39,334 nt of DNA from Nitrosovibrio sp. Nv4 (GTDB lineage: Bacteria > Pseudomonadota > Gammaproteobacteria > Burkholderiales > SG8-39): assembly GCA_945906765.1 (NCBI GenBank), contig CAMDRF010000019.1:1-39334 (forward strand), in the 5' to 3' direction. Positions 9,364 to 17,336 of the stretch are shown one piece after another. The stretch's first letter is position 1, and each line of letters starts with the position of its first letter. The notes beneath the pieces were generated by a model. That model had not been told where the DNA came from. It saw nothing but the letters and a program-made list of their open reading frames with translations, and searched no databases. The position numbers and the translations under genes were made by a program.

Positions 9364-10139
9364 AACGGCGGCTGCGGATCGGCGTCTCGGCGCGCATCCA
9401 GTACGGCGATGCGGCAAAGCACGGATACCTCAAGAAGAACATCTACTACCTCGAGCAGTCCTTCGCGCGCTGGCTGCAATCGGCGGGCGTGCTCGTCTAT
9501 CTCGTCGCCGACGTCGTGGACCGCTCTGCCAATGCACTCACGCTCTCGGACTACGCGCAGGAACTCGACGGTCTCGTCCTGCAAGGCGGCGCCGACATCT
9601 CGCCGCAGATGTACGGCGAAGAGCCGCTCAGGCCCGAGTGGGCCGGCGACCCGGAGCGCGACCGCTACGAGCTTGAACTCCTGGAAAGATTTTGGGAATT
9701 GAAAAAACCAATATTGGGCATTTGCCGCGGGCAGCAATTGATCAACGTTGCAATGGGTGGCACGCTCTACCAGGACACCGCGACGCAGAAGCCGGGCGCG
9801 CAACTGCACCAGAATCCTGCGATCTACGACGAAAATTACCATCACATCGACATTCTCGGCGGCTCGCGGCTGGCCAGGCTTTACCCGGGCGTGACGCGGG
9901 CAAAAGTGAATACGCTGCATCACCAGGCAGTGAACCGCCTGGGCAAGGGACTCGCGGTCGAGGCGCACTCGGCCGAGGACGGCGTGATCGAAGCGATCCG
10001 CCACCAAGGACCCGATTACCTCGTTGGCGTGCAGTGGCACCCCGAGTTCCTGCACGGCCGCGACGACGGCGTGCTGGATGCCGCGCCTCTGCTCAAAGAA
10101 TTCCTGCAGGCCTCGCGTGAACATTCTCAATCCCGCTGA
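9360..10139 (+). CDS. Gamma-glutamyl-gamma-aminobutyrate hydrolase-like protein (peptidase C26, PuuD type)
   Basis: 259 aa class I glutamine-amidotransferase-fold hydrolase. The nucleophile Cys122 lies in ILGICRGQQLINVAMGG, and the His-Glu pair in VQWHPEF near residue 230. LVLQGGADISPQMYGE is the family N-terminal motif. PuuD releases glutamate from gamma-glutamyl acids in putrescine degradation; here it probably removes the glutamate cap after the alcohol-to-acid oxidation. ATG 9360 overlaps the Fe-ADH stop by ATGA. The next gene starts inside its last 23 nt. Confidence 0.88.
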   Translation: MKRRLRIGVSARIQYGDAAKHGYLKKNIYYLEQSFARWLQSAGVLVYLVADVVDRSANALTLSDYAQELDGLVLQGGADISPQMYGEEPLRPEWAGDPERDRYELELLERFWELKKPILGICRGQQLINVAMGGTLYQDTATQKPGAQLHQNPAIYDENYHHIDILGGSRLARLYPGVTRAKVNTLHHQAVNRLGKGLAVEAHSAEDGVIEAIRHQGPDYLVGVQWHPEFLHGRDDGVLDAAPLLKEFLQASREHSQSR

Positions 10140-11487
10140 CGGCACCCTGATCCGCGAACTCGCGGAGGACGACGCGCAGGCCGTTGCCGCAAAGTACGCC
10201 CGCGCGCGTGCTGCACGGTCGCAATGGGCCTCCCGCCCGCTTGACGATCGCCTGGCGGTGATCAGGAAATTTAAGGAGCAGGTGGAAAGCAGAAAGGATG
10301 CGCTTGCCCGCACGCTGACGCAGGAGACGGGCAAGCCGATCACGCAATCGCGCAACGAACTGAACGCGCTCGCCGGACGCATCGATTTCTTTCTCGACAA
10401 AACGCAGGCTGCGCTCGCCCCCGAGTCGGTGCTGGAGGACGCGCCTGGCAAGCTCGCCGAGCGTATCACGCACGAACCGCTCGGCGTGGTGGCCAACATC
10501 TCGGCCTGGAATTACCCTTATTTCGCCGGCTCGAACGTGTTCGTGCCGGCGCTGCTTGCGGGCAACGCGGTGCTGTACAAACCCTCCGAATTCGCGACGC
10601 TGACCGGCCTTGCGATCGGCGAGATGCTGCACGCCGCGGGCGTGCCTGCGGATGTATTTTCCGTCCTCATCGGTTCCGGAGACACGGGCAAGCTGCTGGT
10701 GGACCAGCCCGTCGATGGCGTATTTTTCACTGGGTCGTTTGCCACCGGCGCGCGCATCGCCGCGGCCTGCACGCCGCGCATGCTGAAGCTGCAGCTCGAA
10801 CTGGGCGGCAAGGATCCGACTTACGTCTGCGAGGACGCGGACGTGAAGACCGCGGCGGAATCGCTCGCCGACGGCGCGATGTACAACGCGGGGCAGAGCT
10901 GCTGCTCGGTGGAGCGCCTCTACGTGCACGAGCAGATTCACGAGCGCTTCGTGGCGGCGTTCGTCGCCACGGTCAAGGGATTCAAGCGCGGCGATCCGAT
11001 GGACGAGACGACCTATCTCGGCCCCCTCGCGCGCGCGCCGCAACTGGCCGCGCTCGAGCGCCAGGTCGCGGACGCCATCGCCAAGGGCGCCGCACTTCTT
11101 ACGGGTGGCAGGCGCGTCGCGCAGCAGGGCAACTGGTTCGAGGCCACCGTGCTCTCCGGCGTGAACCATTCGATGGAGTTGATGCGCGAAGAGAGTTTTG
11201 GCCCGATGATCGGCATCCAGAAGGTCGCGGGCGACGAGGAAGCGTTGCGGCTCATGAACGACACCGCGTACGGCCTGACCGCGGGCGTCTACACGCCCGA
11301 CGAAGCGCGCGCCCGGCGCATCCTCGCGCAGATCCGCTCGGGCTCGGTCTACTGGAACTGCTGCGACCGCGTCAGTCCGCGGCTTCCCTGGTCGGGCGTC
11401 GGGCACTCCGGCGTCGGCGTGACGCTTTCCACCTACGGCATCCAGGCGATGACGCGACCCAAGGCCTGGCACCTGCGCGGGGTCTGA
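10117..11487 (+). CDS. NAD(P)-dependent aldehyde dehydrogenase
   Basis: 456 aa, ALDH superfamily, oxidising an aldehyde to an acid. Motifs are ISAWNYPYFAGSN, PSEFATLTG, FFTGSFATG, the catalytic glutamate region LELGGKDP and the catalytic cysteine in NAGQSCCSVERLYV. The start is GTG 10117 (NILNPADGTLI), placed 23 nt before the end of the hydrolase gene; sequence upstream in this frame is only the shadow of that gene. As the last gene of the operon it would convert the aldehyde made by the Fe-ADH to a gamma-glutamyl acid, the expected substrate of the PuuD-like hydrolase. Confidence 0.9.
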   Translation: MNILNPADGTLIRELAEDDAQAVAAKYARARAARSQWASRPLDDRLAVIRKFKEQVESRKDALARTLTQETGKPITQSRNELNALAGRIDFFLDKTQAALAPESVLEDAPGKLAERITHEPLGVVANISAWNYPYFAGSNVFVPALLAGNAVLYKPSEFATLTGLAIGEMLHAAGVPADVFSVLIGSGDTGKLLVDQPVDGVFFTGSFATGARIAAACTPRMLKLQLELGGKDPTYVCEDADVKTAAESLADGAMYNAGQSCCSVERLYVHEQIHERFVAAFVATVKGFKRGDPMDETTYLGPLARAPQLAALERQVADAIAKGAALLTGGRRVAQQGNWFEATVLSGVNHSMELMREESFGPMIGIQKVAGDEEALRLMNDTAYGLTAGVYTPDEARARRILAQIRSGSVYWNCCDRVSPRLPWSGVGHSGVGVTLSTYGIQAMTRPKAWHLRGV

Positions 11488-11499
11488 CGCGGCCCTGCT

Positions 11500-11889
11500 T
11501 CAACTTTTCGTCGAGCCGAGCAACTTCAGCCCCGCAAGCCGCTGGAAAACGCGAAAATCGCGGTCGCGCGCGACCAGCGTGGCCTGATGGTCCAGGCAGC
11601 TTTGCGCGATCAATGTATCCGCCAATCGGGCCTTGTGGCCGCTCTTCAGGATTTTTGCCCGCAACTCCCCTGCCCGTACCCAATAGTTCTCGGTGAGCGC
11701 AAGCAACGGCAATTGCAAGATTGCGTCCCTTGCGGGTTTGCTCAGAGAGGCGTCGCTCAACACTTCGGCGAGGGTGACCGGCGCAATGGCGCCGACCCGG
11801 TCGGCAAAGGCCTGGTCCACCAGCTCGACATCCTCTCCGGCTTCGCCTTCGAGAAACGCGATCAAGGAACTGGTGTCGATGCACAGCAT
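11500..11889 (-). CDS. VapC-type PIN-domain toxin
   Basis: 129 aa PIN-domain RNase, toxin of a type II system. Acidic metal ligands are visible: Asp5 in CIDTSSL, Glu42 in LAEVLSD, Asp91 in RLADTLIA and the Asp109/Asp111 pair in ARDRDF. The start codon overlaps the antitoxin stop (ATGA at 11889-11892), the usual antitoxin-first arrangement. It is convergent with the gamma-glutamyl operon, 12 nt away. Confidence 0.88.
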   Translation of the reverse strand: MLCIDTSSLIAFLEGEAGEDVELVDQAFADRVGAIAPVTLAEVLSDASLSKPARDAILQLPLLALTENYWVRAGELRAKILKSGHKARLADTLIAQSCLDHQATLVARDRDFRVFQRLAGLKLLGSTKS

Positions 11890-12092
11890 CAGTCCTGCCG
11901 CAGTTCGGCCAGCCTGATGCCGAATTTGACCTTCCCGCGCAGCTTGCGCAGCTTGGCGTAGGCGGCGCTGGCCGCCATCAGCTCGAGGCTCCGGCGGATG
12001 GTCGGCGTGATGCCCTCGCCGGAGGCGGCGGTCGCCCGCGCCAACAACTCCTCCGGCACCTGAATGGTGAGTTTTTTCAGTCTCGCGCGCAC
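11889..12092 (-). CDS. VapB-like ribbon-helix-helix antitoxin
   Basis: 67 aa. KKLTIQVPEELLARATAAS is a ribbon-helix-helix N-terminus, and the basic C-terminus KVKFGIRLAELRQD would contact the toxin. GTG at 12092 was chosen because GGGAG lies 5 nt upstream; a GTG two codons earlier is possible. The longer frame reaching 12167 enters the end of the Nudix gene and is unlikely. It presumably neutralises the adjacent PIN toxin and represses the pair. Confidence 0.8.
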   Translation of the reverse strand: MRARLKKLTIQVPEELLARATAASGEGITPTIRRSLELMAASAAYAKLRKLRGKVKFGIRLAELRQD

Positions 12093-12117
12093 CGGCACTC
12101 CCGGCAAAATGAAATGG

Positions 12118-13008
12118 CTAGGACAGCACAATACCATATACTGATACGGCATCAATGCTGGCATCAAGACAGTGAGCGACGGCCGCGCCTATCGCCGGAT
12201 CCGTGTCGCGCAGCAAGCCGTGCCGCAGGGCGAAATCCACCGCGACCAGCCCCGCCTCCACCGTCATCTCACCACGCGCGATGCGCTCGATGAGCGTTTC
12301 GGGATCGAGCGACAAGAATTCGCTCACCTCGCCGTCCGTATTGCGCGGCGCGAAGTCCGCAGGAAGCGGCAGGTCGTGAATGAAAAGAATCTCGCTGTGC
12401 AGTCCCCCGGGAACTTCCCGGCACACCCGGAGCGCGCCCGCGGGCCGCGCTTTCTCCGCCAGCGTGGGCGCGATGCCTGCTTCCTCGCCGCATTCACGCA
12501 GCAGAGTCTGCCACGCATCCTCCCCGGAAGGCACACCGCCGGCGACCAGGTTGTCGAGCATTCCCGGGTCGATCGCCTTCATCGCCGCGCGCCGGGCAAT
12601 CAGGATTCTCAGCTTTGACCCCTCGCCCGTATAGCCGTTGAGGTGCGCCGCCGATGAGGTCAGGCCGAAAAAGTGCATCGCCGCGCGCTCGAGATGAAAA
12701 AGGACGGCCGCGCCATCGTTCGCGCGGATCGCATAGGTTTCGCCGCGCCAGCCGCGGATTGCGCCATCGCGCGCCAGGCCCTGCGCGACTTTCGCCAGCG
12801 AGGCGCTCAAGTCCGCCTCGGTCGCCGGCCGCAGGCGAATGTTGCCTTCAGGGAACTCGAATACTTCCGGCCAGGAACGCAACAGGGCTGCCAGGTCGCG
12901 GCGTATCCAGCCGATCGCCTCGAACCCAACATCGAAGCGCGCAAAGCCCTGCGCCCGGAAATTGCGCGCCGCGCGCAATCTCGCACTCAGTCCTTCAACA
13001 GTCCGCAC
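12118..13008 (-). CDS. Nudix hydrolase with DUF4743-type N-terminal domain
   Basis: 296 aa. The Nudix box GX5EX7REUXEEXGU is complete: GGVPSGEDAWQTLLRECGEE followed by AGI (about residues 159-181). Residues 1-130 match the N-terminal DUF4743-like domain seen in Nudix proteins related to thiamine-diphosphate hydrolases (Tnr3 C-terminal type). A pyrophosphohydrolase role is therefore likely, but the substrate is unknown. The start is GTG 13008, and an in-frame TGA lies 18 nt further upstream. It is flanked by two VapBC modules on the same strand. The stop is TAG. Confidence 0.85.
   Translation of the reverse strand: MRTVEGLSARLRAARNFRAQGFARFDVGFEAIGWIRRDLAALLRSWPEVFEFPEGNIRLRPATEADLSASLAKVAQGLARDGAIRGWRGETYAIRANDGAAVLFHLERAAMHFFGLTSSAAHLNGYTGEGSKLRILIARRAAMKAIDPGMLDNLVAGGVPSGEDAWQTLLRECGEEAGIAPTLAEKARPAGALRVCREVPGGLHSEILFIHDLPLPADFAPRNTDGEVSEFLSLDPETLIERIARGEMTVEAGLVAVDFALRHGLLRDTDPAIGAAVAHCLDASIDAVSVYGIVLS
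12128..12155 (-). promoter_or_regulatory. Possible promoter of the first vapBC pair
   Basis: On the minus strand TTGATG (12155-12150) and TATTGT (12133-12128) are spaced by 16 nt, inside the last codons of the Nudix gene and about 36 nt before the antitoxin GTG. A direct repeat TTGATGCC...TTGATGCC overlaps the -35 region and could be an operator. Confidence 0.4.
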
Positions 13009-13082
13009 GCCAATCCGTTCGCATTTTCACAGGGGCACGTCAACGGCGCTTGGATCGCGGCAGTGTTGCGCGTTGATTGACG

Positions 13083-13460
13083 CTACCAGCTTTTTCGCTC
13101 GAGACCGGGCACCGCGTCGAAATGACCGTCCCGGCTGAGCACGGGGAGGCGGTGCTGCAGCGCCAGCGCCGCGATCCACGCGTCGTTGGCCGGAATCGGT
13201 CGCCCCGCCCGCTTGAGCGATAACCTCAGTGCCGCGTAGGCCACGCTAGTTTCTTCCGTTACCGCCAGAACGTCGAAGTAGGGCAACTGAGACTCCAGCC
13301 ATGCTTCGTAGGCCGGGCGGTGCCTGGACTGCGAGATGCCGTAGCGGAACTCGCCCAGCACGATTACAGGAATCGCCGCACGCACCTGCCGCCGCAGGAC
13401 TTCGGCCACCCCTTCCTCGCCGTCCACAAACGCCGACAAGGCGTTGGTGTCCAGGATCAC
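13083..13460 (-). CDS. VapC-type PIN-domain toxin
   Basis: 125 aa PIN RNase. Acidic residues are Asp4 in MILDTNALSAF, Glu37 in VLGEFRYGI, Asp93 in PANDAWIAA and Asp111/Asp115 in SRDGHFD. It belongs to the FitB/VapC-like group. GTG 13460 overlaps the antitoxin stop (GTGA at 13457-13460), which fixes the start; upstream codons are antitoxin shadow. It is unrelated in sequence to the PIN toxin at 11500, so this is a separate acquisition rather than a duplication. Confidence 0.88.
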   Translation of the reverse strand: MILDTNALSAFVDGEEGVAEVLRRQVRAAIPVIVLGEFRYGISQSRHRPAYEAWLESQLPYFDVLAVTEETSVAYAALRLSLKRAGRPIPANDAWIAALALQHRLPVLSRDGHFDAVPGLERKSW

Positions 13461-13717
13461 GCCCGATCCTCGGGTTCGATGACCTCGAAGTGCTCGTCTA
13501 TTCTGGCTTGAATGCGCTGCGTCTCCTTGTGCAACCGGCGCAGCTTGCCGAACCCCTGCATCCATCCGGGCTCGCCGGGGCGGTTATTGTCCGTGCGGGT
13601 GGCGAGTTTCTCCTGCAGCGCCTCGGTGACAAGCTGCTTGAGCGTCTGGCCGCGCTCCGCGGCTTTCGACTTGGCCTTGCGAAACAAAAGCTCCGGAATC
13701 TCGAGCGTCGTTTTCAC
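13457..13717 (-). CDS. VapB-type antitoxin
   Basis: 86 aa. MKTTLEIPELLFRKAKSKAA then ERGQTLKQLVTEALQEKL is the usual VapB (PF09957-like) DNA-binding start, followed by an acidic tail ending FEVIEPEDRA that would occupy the PIN active site. The start is GTG 13717 (KTTLEI). The Shine-Dalgarno sequence is weak. Upstream lies an AT-rich direct repeat suited to autorepression. Confidence 0.85.
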   Translation of the reverse strand: MKTTLEIPELLFRKAKSKAAERGQTLKQLVTEALQEKLATRTDNNRPGEPGWMQGFGKLRRLHKETQRIQARIDEHFEVIEPEDRA

Positions 13718-13721
13718 CGAC

Positions 13722-13738
13722 CCATATTACCATATTTA
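13722..13738 (-). promoter_or_regulatory. AT-rich direct repeat upstream of the second vapBC pair
   Basis: The minus strand reads AAATATGG TAATATGG (two 8-nt units in tandem) ending about 5 nt before the antitoxin GTG. In a GC-rich window this AT-rich block is likely the -10 region and/or VapB operator. TTGCAG about 19 nt before TAATAT is a poor -35 candidate. Confidence 0.4.
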
Positions 13739-13808
13739 CGGTTGCCGGCTGCAAAACGCGATGGACGACGCGGGCTCGGGGACCGGAAAATTTGAGAGAC
13801 AGCCGTCA

Positions 13809-14576
13809 CTACTCAATCAACCGGTCCACCCGCAAGCGGATGGCTGGCGGGATCGTCACGCCCAGCGCCTTGGCGGTCTTCAGATTGGCCACCAATTCAA
13901 ACACGCTCGATTGCTCCACCGGCAGCTCGGCGGGCTTCGCGCCTTTCAGGACCATGCTCACCAGTTCCGCAACGCGCCGGTACGCGCCTGAAAAGTCCAC
14001 GCCATACGAAAGCAACCCGCCTTCCTCTACCCAAAAGGCATTGTTATAGATCCCCGGCAGCCGATGCTGCAGCGCCAACGACGGAATCTTCCGCCGCGCC
14101 GGCACGAAAAAACCGGAAGCGAGCGCCAGCAGCCCATCGGCCTTGCCGCGCGCGAACCCGGCGAAGGCGGCTTCATAGTCATAGGGTGCGCGTTGGAACT
14201 CATGCACCAGCAGCTCCACACCCAGCTTCTTCGCGGCGCCCCGCACTGCCACAAGCTGGCGTAACGACGACGCGTCGGCCAATACGGCGATTCTCCTGGC
14301 CCCGGGCAGAAGTTCCTTCAATACCTCGATGCGTTTCGCGGCCAACCCCTCTTGCAGCTGGTAGATGCCCGTGATACGGCCCCCTGGCCGGGCAAAGCTC
14401 GCGACATGGCCGCTCGCCACGGGGTCGTAGTCATTCGCTGCAATCACGATGGGCGCATTGCCGGTCGCCTGCTTGAGCGCGACGAGGGTCGCTTCCGGGC
14501 TGGGCGCCAGATAGATGTCGCACTTTTGCAGAGCCAGGTCGGCTGCAAGCTCGGGCAACCTCTCGGCGCGCGCCTC
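13809..14576 (-). pseudogene. ABC transporter substrate-binding protein (TrpX/PF04392 type), 5'-truncated
   Basis: C-terminal 250 or so residues of a family normally about 320-340 aa. The recognisable run starts at EARAERLPELAADLALQKCD and proceeds through IVIAANDYDPVASGHVASFA, RPGGRITGIYQLQ and AAKRIEVLKELLPGARRIAV to TIPPAIRLRVDRLIE. The signal peptide and the first 70 or so residues are missing. In their place the sequence runs into a plus-strand 2-AEP permease fragment, with GCGCGCCTC (14568-14576) readable as part of both genes. This is a head-to-head joint of two unrelated truncated genes. No intact start codon is recognisable. Confidence 0.78.
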
Positions 14577-15731
14577 TATGAAGCGGCCGACGCGCTCGGC
14601 ACCAGCGCCGCGCGCAAGTTCTTCACCATCACCCTGCCCGGCGCCAAGTACGGCATCGCGAGCGCCGCCATGGTCAGCTTCACCCTGGTGATCACCGACT
14701 TCGGCATCCCCAAGGTGATCGGCGGCAATTTCAACGTCCTCTCCACCGATGTGTTCAAGCTGGTGATCGGGCAGCAGGATTTTCCCAAGGGCGCGGTGGT
14801 GGCCCTCTTCCTGCTCGCGCCGGCGCTCCTCACCTTCGTCGTCGACCGCTTGGTGCAGAAAAAACAGACTTCGATGCTCACCGCGCGCGCCGTCCCCTAC
14901 GCGCCCAAGCCGAGCCGCCGGCGTGACGCTGCGATGACCGCCTACTGCAGCGTCATCGTGCTTCTAATGCTCGCCGTGGCCGGCATGGCGCTATTCGCCT
15001 CGTTCGTGAAATTCTGGCCCTACGACCTCTCGTTCAGCCTGCGCCACTACGCGTTCGGCATCGTCGACGGCGAGGTCAATGTGGCGATGAAAAACAGCGT
15101 CGTGCTCGCGCTCTGGACCGCGCTCGCCGGCACCGCCATCGTCTTCAGCGGCGCCTACCTGATGGAGAAGACGCGCGGCGCGGACTGGCTGCGTGCGCCC
15201 GTGCAACTGTTGGCGCTGATCCCCATGGCGGTGCCGGGCCTCGTGCTGGGCCTGGGCTACATCTTTTTCTTCAACGCACCGCAGAACCCGCTCAACTTCC
15301 TCTATCACACGATGACGCTCTTGGTGCTATGCACGATCGTGCATTTCTACACCACCGGCCACCTCACCGCCGTCACCGCATTGAAGGCGCTGGATGCCGA
15401 GTTCGAGTCGGTGTCGGCCTCGCTCAAAGTGCCGTTCTGGAAGACCTTCTGGCGCGTGACCCTCCCCATCTGCACCCCGGCGCTGATCGACATCAGCCGC
15501 TATTTCTTCATCAATGCCATGACCACCATCTCGGCGGTGGTCTTTATTTACTCCCCCGACACGCGGCTGGTCGCGCTGACGATCCTCAACCTGGACGAAG
15601 CGGGCGAGCCCGGCGCCGCCGCCGCCATGGCAGTGCTGATCGCCGTAACTTCGCTCACTGTCTGTATCCTCTACCTTGGCGTCGGCCGGCTGGCCGAGCG
15701 CCGCACTCAAAGCTGGAGAAAAACTCCATGA
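14568..15731 (+). pseudogene. 2-aminoethylphosphonate ABC transporter permease, 5'-truncated
   Basis: About 387 residues of a two-domain inner-membrane permease (PhnU/TIGR03262-like, normally about 550-580 aa). It begins inside the first EAA loop, ARLYEAADALGTSAARKFFT, then ITLPGAKYGI and FTLVITDFGIPKVIGGNFNV. The second permease domain is complete, including ALKALDAEFESVSASLKVPF and the membrane segment [15 protein letters not shown]. The first membrane segments and the start are lost at the junction with the minus-strand binding-protein relic. The last 35 codons recur at 24637-24747. Its stop overlaps the ATG of a 22-codon orphan, as in an operon. Without its N-terminus the transporter should be inactive. 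Confidence 0.8.
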
Positions 15732-15796
15732 ACGATGCCGCATTGCAGTTCACCACCACGCCCATTTCGCGCTATGACGATGGCGTGATTGCATGA
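15728..15796 (+). pseudogene. 22-codon orphan overlapping the permease stop (possible truncated gene start)
   Basis: ATG 15728 overlaps the permease stop (ATGA) and is followed by NDAALQFTTTPISRYDDGVI and a TGA. The overlap and the protein-like composition suggest the first codons of the gene that once followed the permease, cut off by a junction near 15790. I do not recognise the family. Confidence 0.4.
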
Positions 15797-15944
15797 CCGG
15801 GTCGTAACCCGGATCGGCAAGCCAGCAAAGCAGCTCCCGGGTGTCTGCATTGCGCTGACCGCGCTTGAAGATCCTGCAGAACTAGTGCGGTACGCCGCCC
15901 TTCATCGTGAACTCGGCATCCGAATCATAGATGCTTGTCGCCGA
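15797..15944. other. No gene recognised; probable debris
   Basis: On the minus strand the frame reads SIYDSDAEFTMKGGVPH then a stop, joined directly to the ABC-F start remnant. It looks like the end of an unrelated gene. Nothing else is supportable in this stretch. Confidence 0.35.
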
Positions 15945-15986
15945 CTTGGCCCCGAACTGCATGGCGATGCCGGAGGCGACAATCAC
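15945..15986 (-). pseudogene. ABC-F ATPase 5'-end remnant (first 14 codons)
   Basis: GTG 15986 opens VIVASGIAMQFGAK, the conserved start of YbiT-like ABC-F ATPases, after which the sequence changes to unrelated codons. The GTG overlaps the stop of the antitoxin gene (GTGA). The same start, less well conserved, begins the fragment at 16928. Confidence 0.65.
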
Positions 15987-16303
15987 AGGGATTGCGCCGC
16001 AACGCGCAAGCGCGTGCGGGTCTTCTTCTGCAATGCCTTCACGATGCCAAAGAAATTTTCGGTGCTCGGATTGCCGCGCATCGCGAGCATGCGGTGCAGG
16101 CTTTTCGAGGGCTTTCTGATCTCCGCCGACAGGCCTTCAAAGCCGATGGTCGCGTTCACCAGGTCGCGCAGCATCGCCTTGCCGGTTTGCGTATCCCCGG
16201 CCAGGTAGGCGTTGACCGCCTCCGCGAACATCGCGTCGCGGAATCTCGTATCGCTTCGCGCGCGCGCCACGACGGTTTCCTTGAAATCCCGGGTCAATCC
16301 CAT
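15983..16303 (-). CDS. Addiction-module antidote protein, HTH type
   Basis: 106 aa. Reads MGLTRDFKETVVARARSDTR, then KAMLRDLVNATIGFEGLSAE, KPSKSLHRMLAMRGNPSTEN and FFGIVKALQKKT. This is the XRE-like antidote family (TIGR02684) that pairs with the RelE/ParE-like killer protein encoded directly upstream. ATG 16303 is 8 nt after the toxin stop. Toxin-first order is normal for this type. The stop overlaps the GTG of an ABC-F remnant. Confidence 0.87.
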   Translation of the reverse strand: MGLTRDFKETVVARARSDTRFRDAMFAEAVNAYLAGDTQTGKAMLRDLVNATIGFEGLSAEIRKPSKSLHRMLAMRGNPSTENFFGIVKALQKKTRTRLRVAAQSL

Positions 16304-16311
16304 GCCTGCTC

Positions 16312-16650
16312 CTATGCCGCGCCCTTCCTGCGGCGCTGCTTGTAGTCTTCCCACGCCTTGTGCGCCGCGCCGATCGCGGCGCTCTGCCGCTTCTTGGTGC
16401 TGCCGCCCAGCAGTATCACGACCGTCTCGCCGTCCTTGCCGAAATAGATCCGGTACCCCGGACCGAAATTGATCCTGACCTCGAATACCCCGCTTGCCAC
16501 GCCCTCCACGGTAGAAAAGTTGCCCTGACCGAGGCGGTACAACGCGGCGCCGACCTTCGCCGCGGCAATCGCGTCCAGATCGTCGAACCAGCGCCGCCAC
16601 GACGAACGGCCGGAACTCTCGAGATACTCAAGAACGCGAATTGCCGCCAT
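16312..16650 (-). CDS. RelE/ParE-superfamily addiction module toxin
   Basis: 112 aa, matching the killer-protein family TIGR02683 (PF05973-like). Key segments are FDDLDAIAAAKVGAALYRLG, GVASGVFEVRINFGPGYRIY and a basic C-terminus KKRQ...WEDYKQRRRKGAA. The GYRIYF strand with surrounding basic residues is the typical mRNA-cleaving RelE face. ATG 16650 follows a strong inverted repeat. It pairs with the antidote gene 8 nt downstream. Confidence 0.87.
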   Translation of the reverse strand: MAAIRVLEYLESSGRSSWRRWFDDLDAIAAAKVGAALYRLGQGNFSTVEGVASGVFEVRINFGPGYRIYFGKDGETVVILLGGSTKKRQSAAIGAAHKAWEDYKQRRRKGAA

Positions 16651-16654
16651 GTCT

Positions 16655-16676
16655 ATGGTAACCTAACCGTTACCAT
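16655..16676 (-). promoter_or_regulatory. Inverted-repeat operator upstream of the toxin-antidote pair
   Basis: ATGGTAAC (16655-16662) and GTTACCAT (16669-16676) form a perfect 8-bp inverted repeat with a 6-nt spacer, ending 5 nt before the toxin start codon. The HTH antidote is the likely binder, giving autorepression. This is inferred from position and symmetry. Confidence 0.65.
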
Positions 16677-16703
16677 CTGCAAAACCCCAGCTCCCATTGG
16701 CGA

Positions 16704-16928
16704 TCAACGCCGGCGGGGTCGTCCTCGTTTACCGGCTATCGCCGCCCACATCTCCGCGTGGCCCTGCAGCACCACGTCCAGCACCCGCTTTCCTCTATAC
16801 GAACGGGTCCTGCCGCAGCCGTTCGCCCCGATCAGCCCATAGCGGTTGCCGCCGCCGAATTTCACAGCGACGTCCGAAAACAGGGGCTTGGCCCCGGACG
16901 GCATGGCGATGTTGGAAGCGACGATCAC
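16704..16928 (-). pseudogene. ABC-F ATPase (YbiT-like) fragment with internal deletion
   Basis: Starts GTG 16928: [20 protein letters not shown] then [19 protein letters not shown], the N-terminus and P-loop of an ABC-F translation-factor ATPase. At the point where KST should follow, the frame changes to [20 protein letters not shown] and MWAAIAGK. This is the family sequence about 25 residues further on (the MWAA segment precedes ERDAIY in intact proteins). The chain then stops at 16704 after GRPRRR. The Walker A lysine and most of both ATPase domains are gone. The next piece of the family, RDAIYAN..., is found fused to the nucleotidyltransferase at 17817. Confidence 0.78.
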
Positions 16929-17027
16929 TGGAATTCCAGAAACAAAAAAGCCGGCCTCAGCCAGCTTTGAATTAGGACTAACTGCGAGGGCGCATTGTAG
17001 CAGCGTCGCCCGCCCGCTGATCTCGCG

Positions 17028-17336
17028 CTACGTCAGCGCCTCCAAGCCCTTGCGCTCCACGAGATCGAGGAGCCGCAGGGCCGGCCCGCTCGGCGTCTTG
17101 TCGCCAATCTCCCACTTTTGCACGGTCGAAACGCTGGTGTTCAGGTAGGCCGCGAAAACCGCCTGGCTCGCCCTCTCCTTCAGGCGCAGCCGCTTGATGT
17201 CATAGGCGGTATAGCTCTTCGGTTCCTCGACGCGCAGAGTTTTGAACTCCCGCATCGTCTTGACGTCGATTGCGCCAACCCGGTACAGGCCGTGCACCGT
17301 TTCGGATAGTTCCTTACGAAGCCTCCGGTTTGCCAT
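17028..17336 (-). CDS. HigA/NadS-type HTH antitoxin
   Basis: 102 aa with a C-terminal XRE helix-turn-helix: RASQAVFAAYLNTSVSTVQK then WEIGDKTPSGPALRLLDLVE. It is the antitoxin of the RelE/HigB-like gene upstream. The two genes overlap by 23 nt (17314-17336), with toxin first as in higBA. ATG 17336 is used. Confidence 0.87.
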   Translation of the reverse strand: MANRRLRKELSETVHGLYRVGAIDVKTMREFKTLRVEEPKSYTAYDIKRLRLKERASQAVFAAYLNTSVSTVQKWEIGDKTPSGPALRLLDLVERKGLEALT

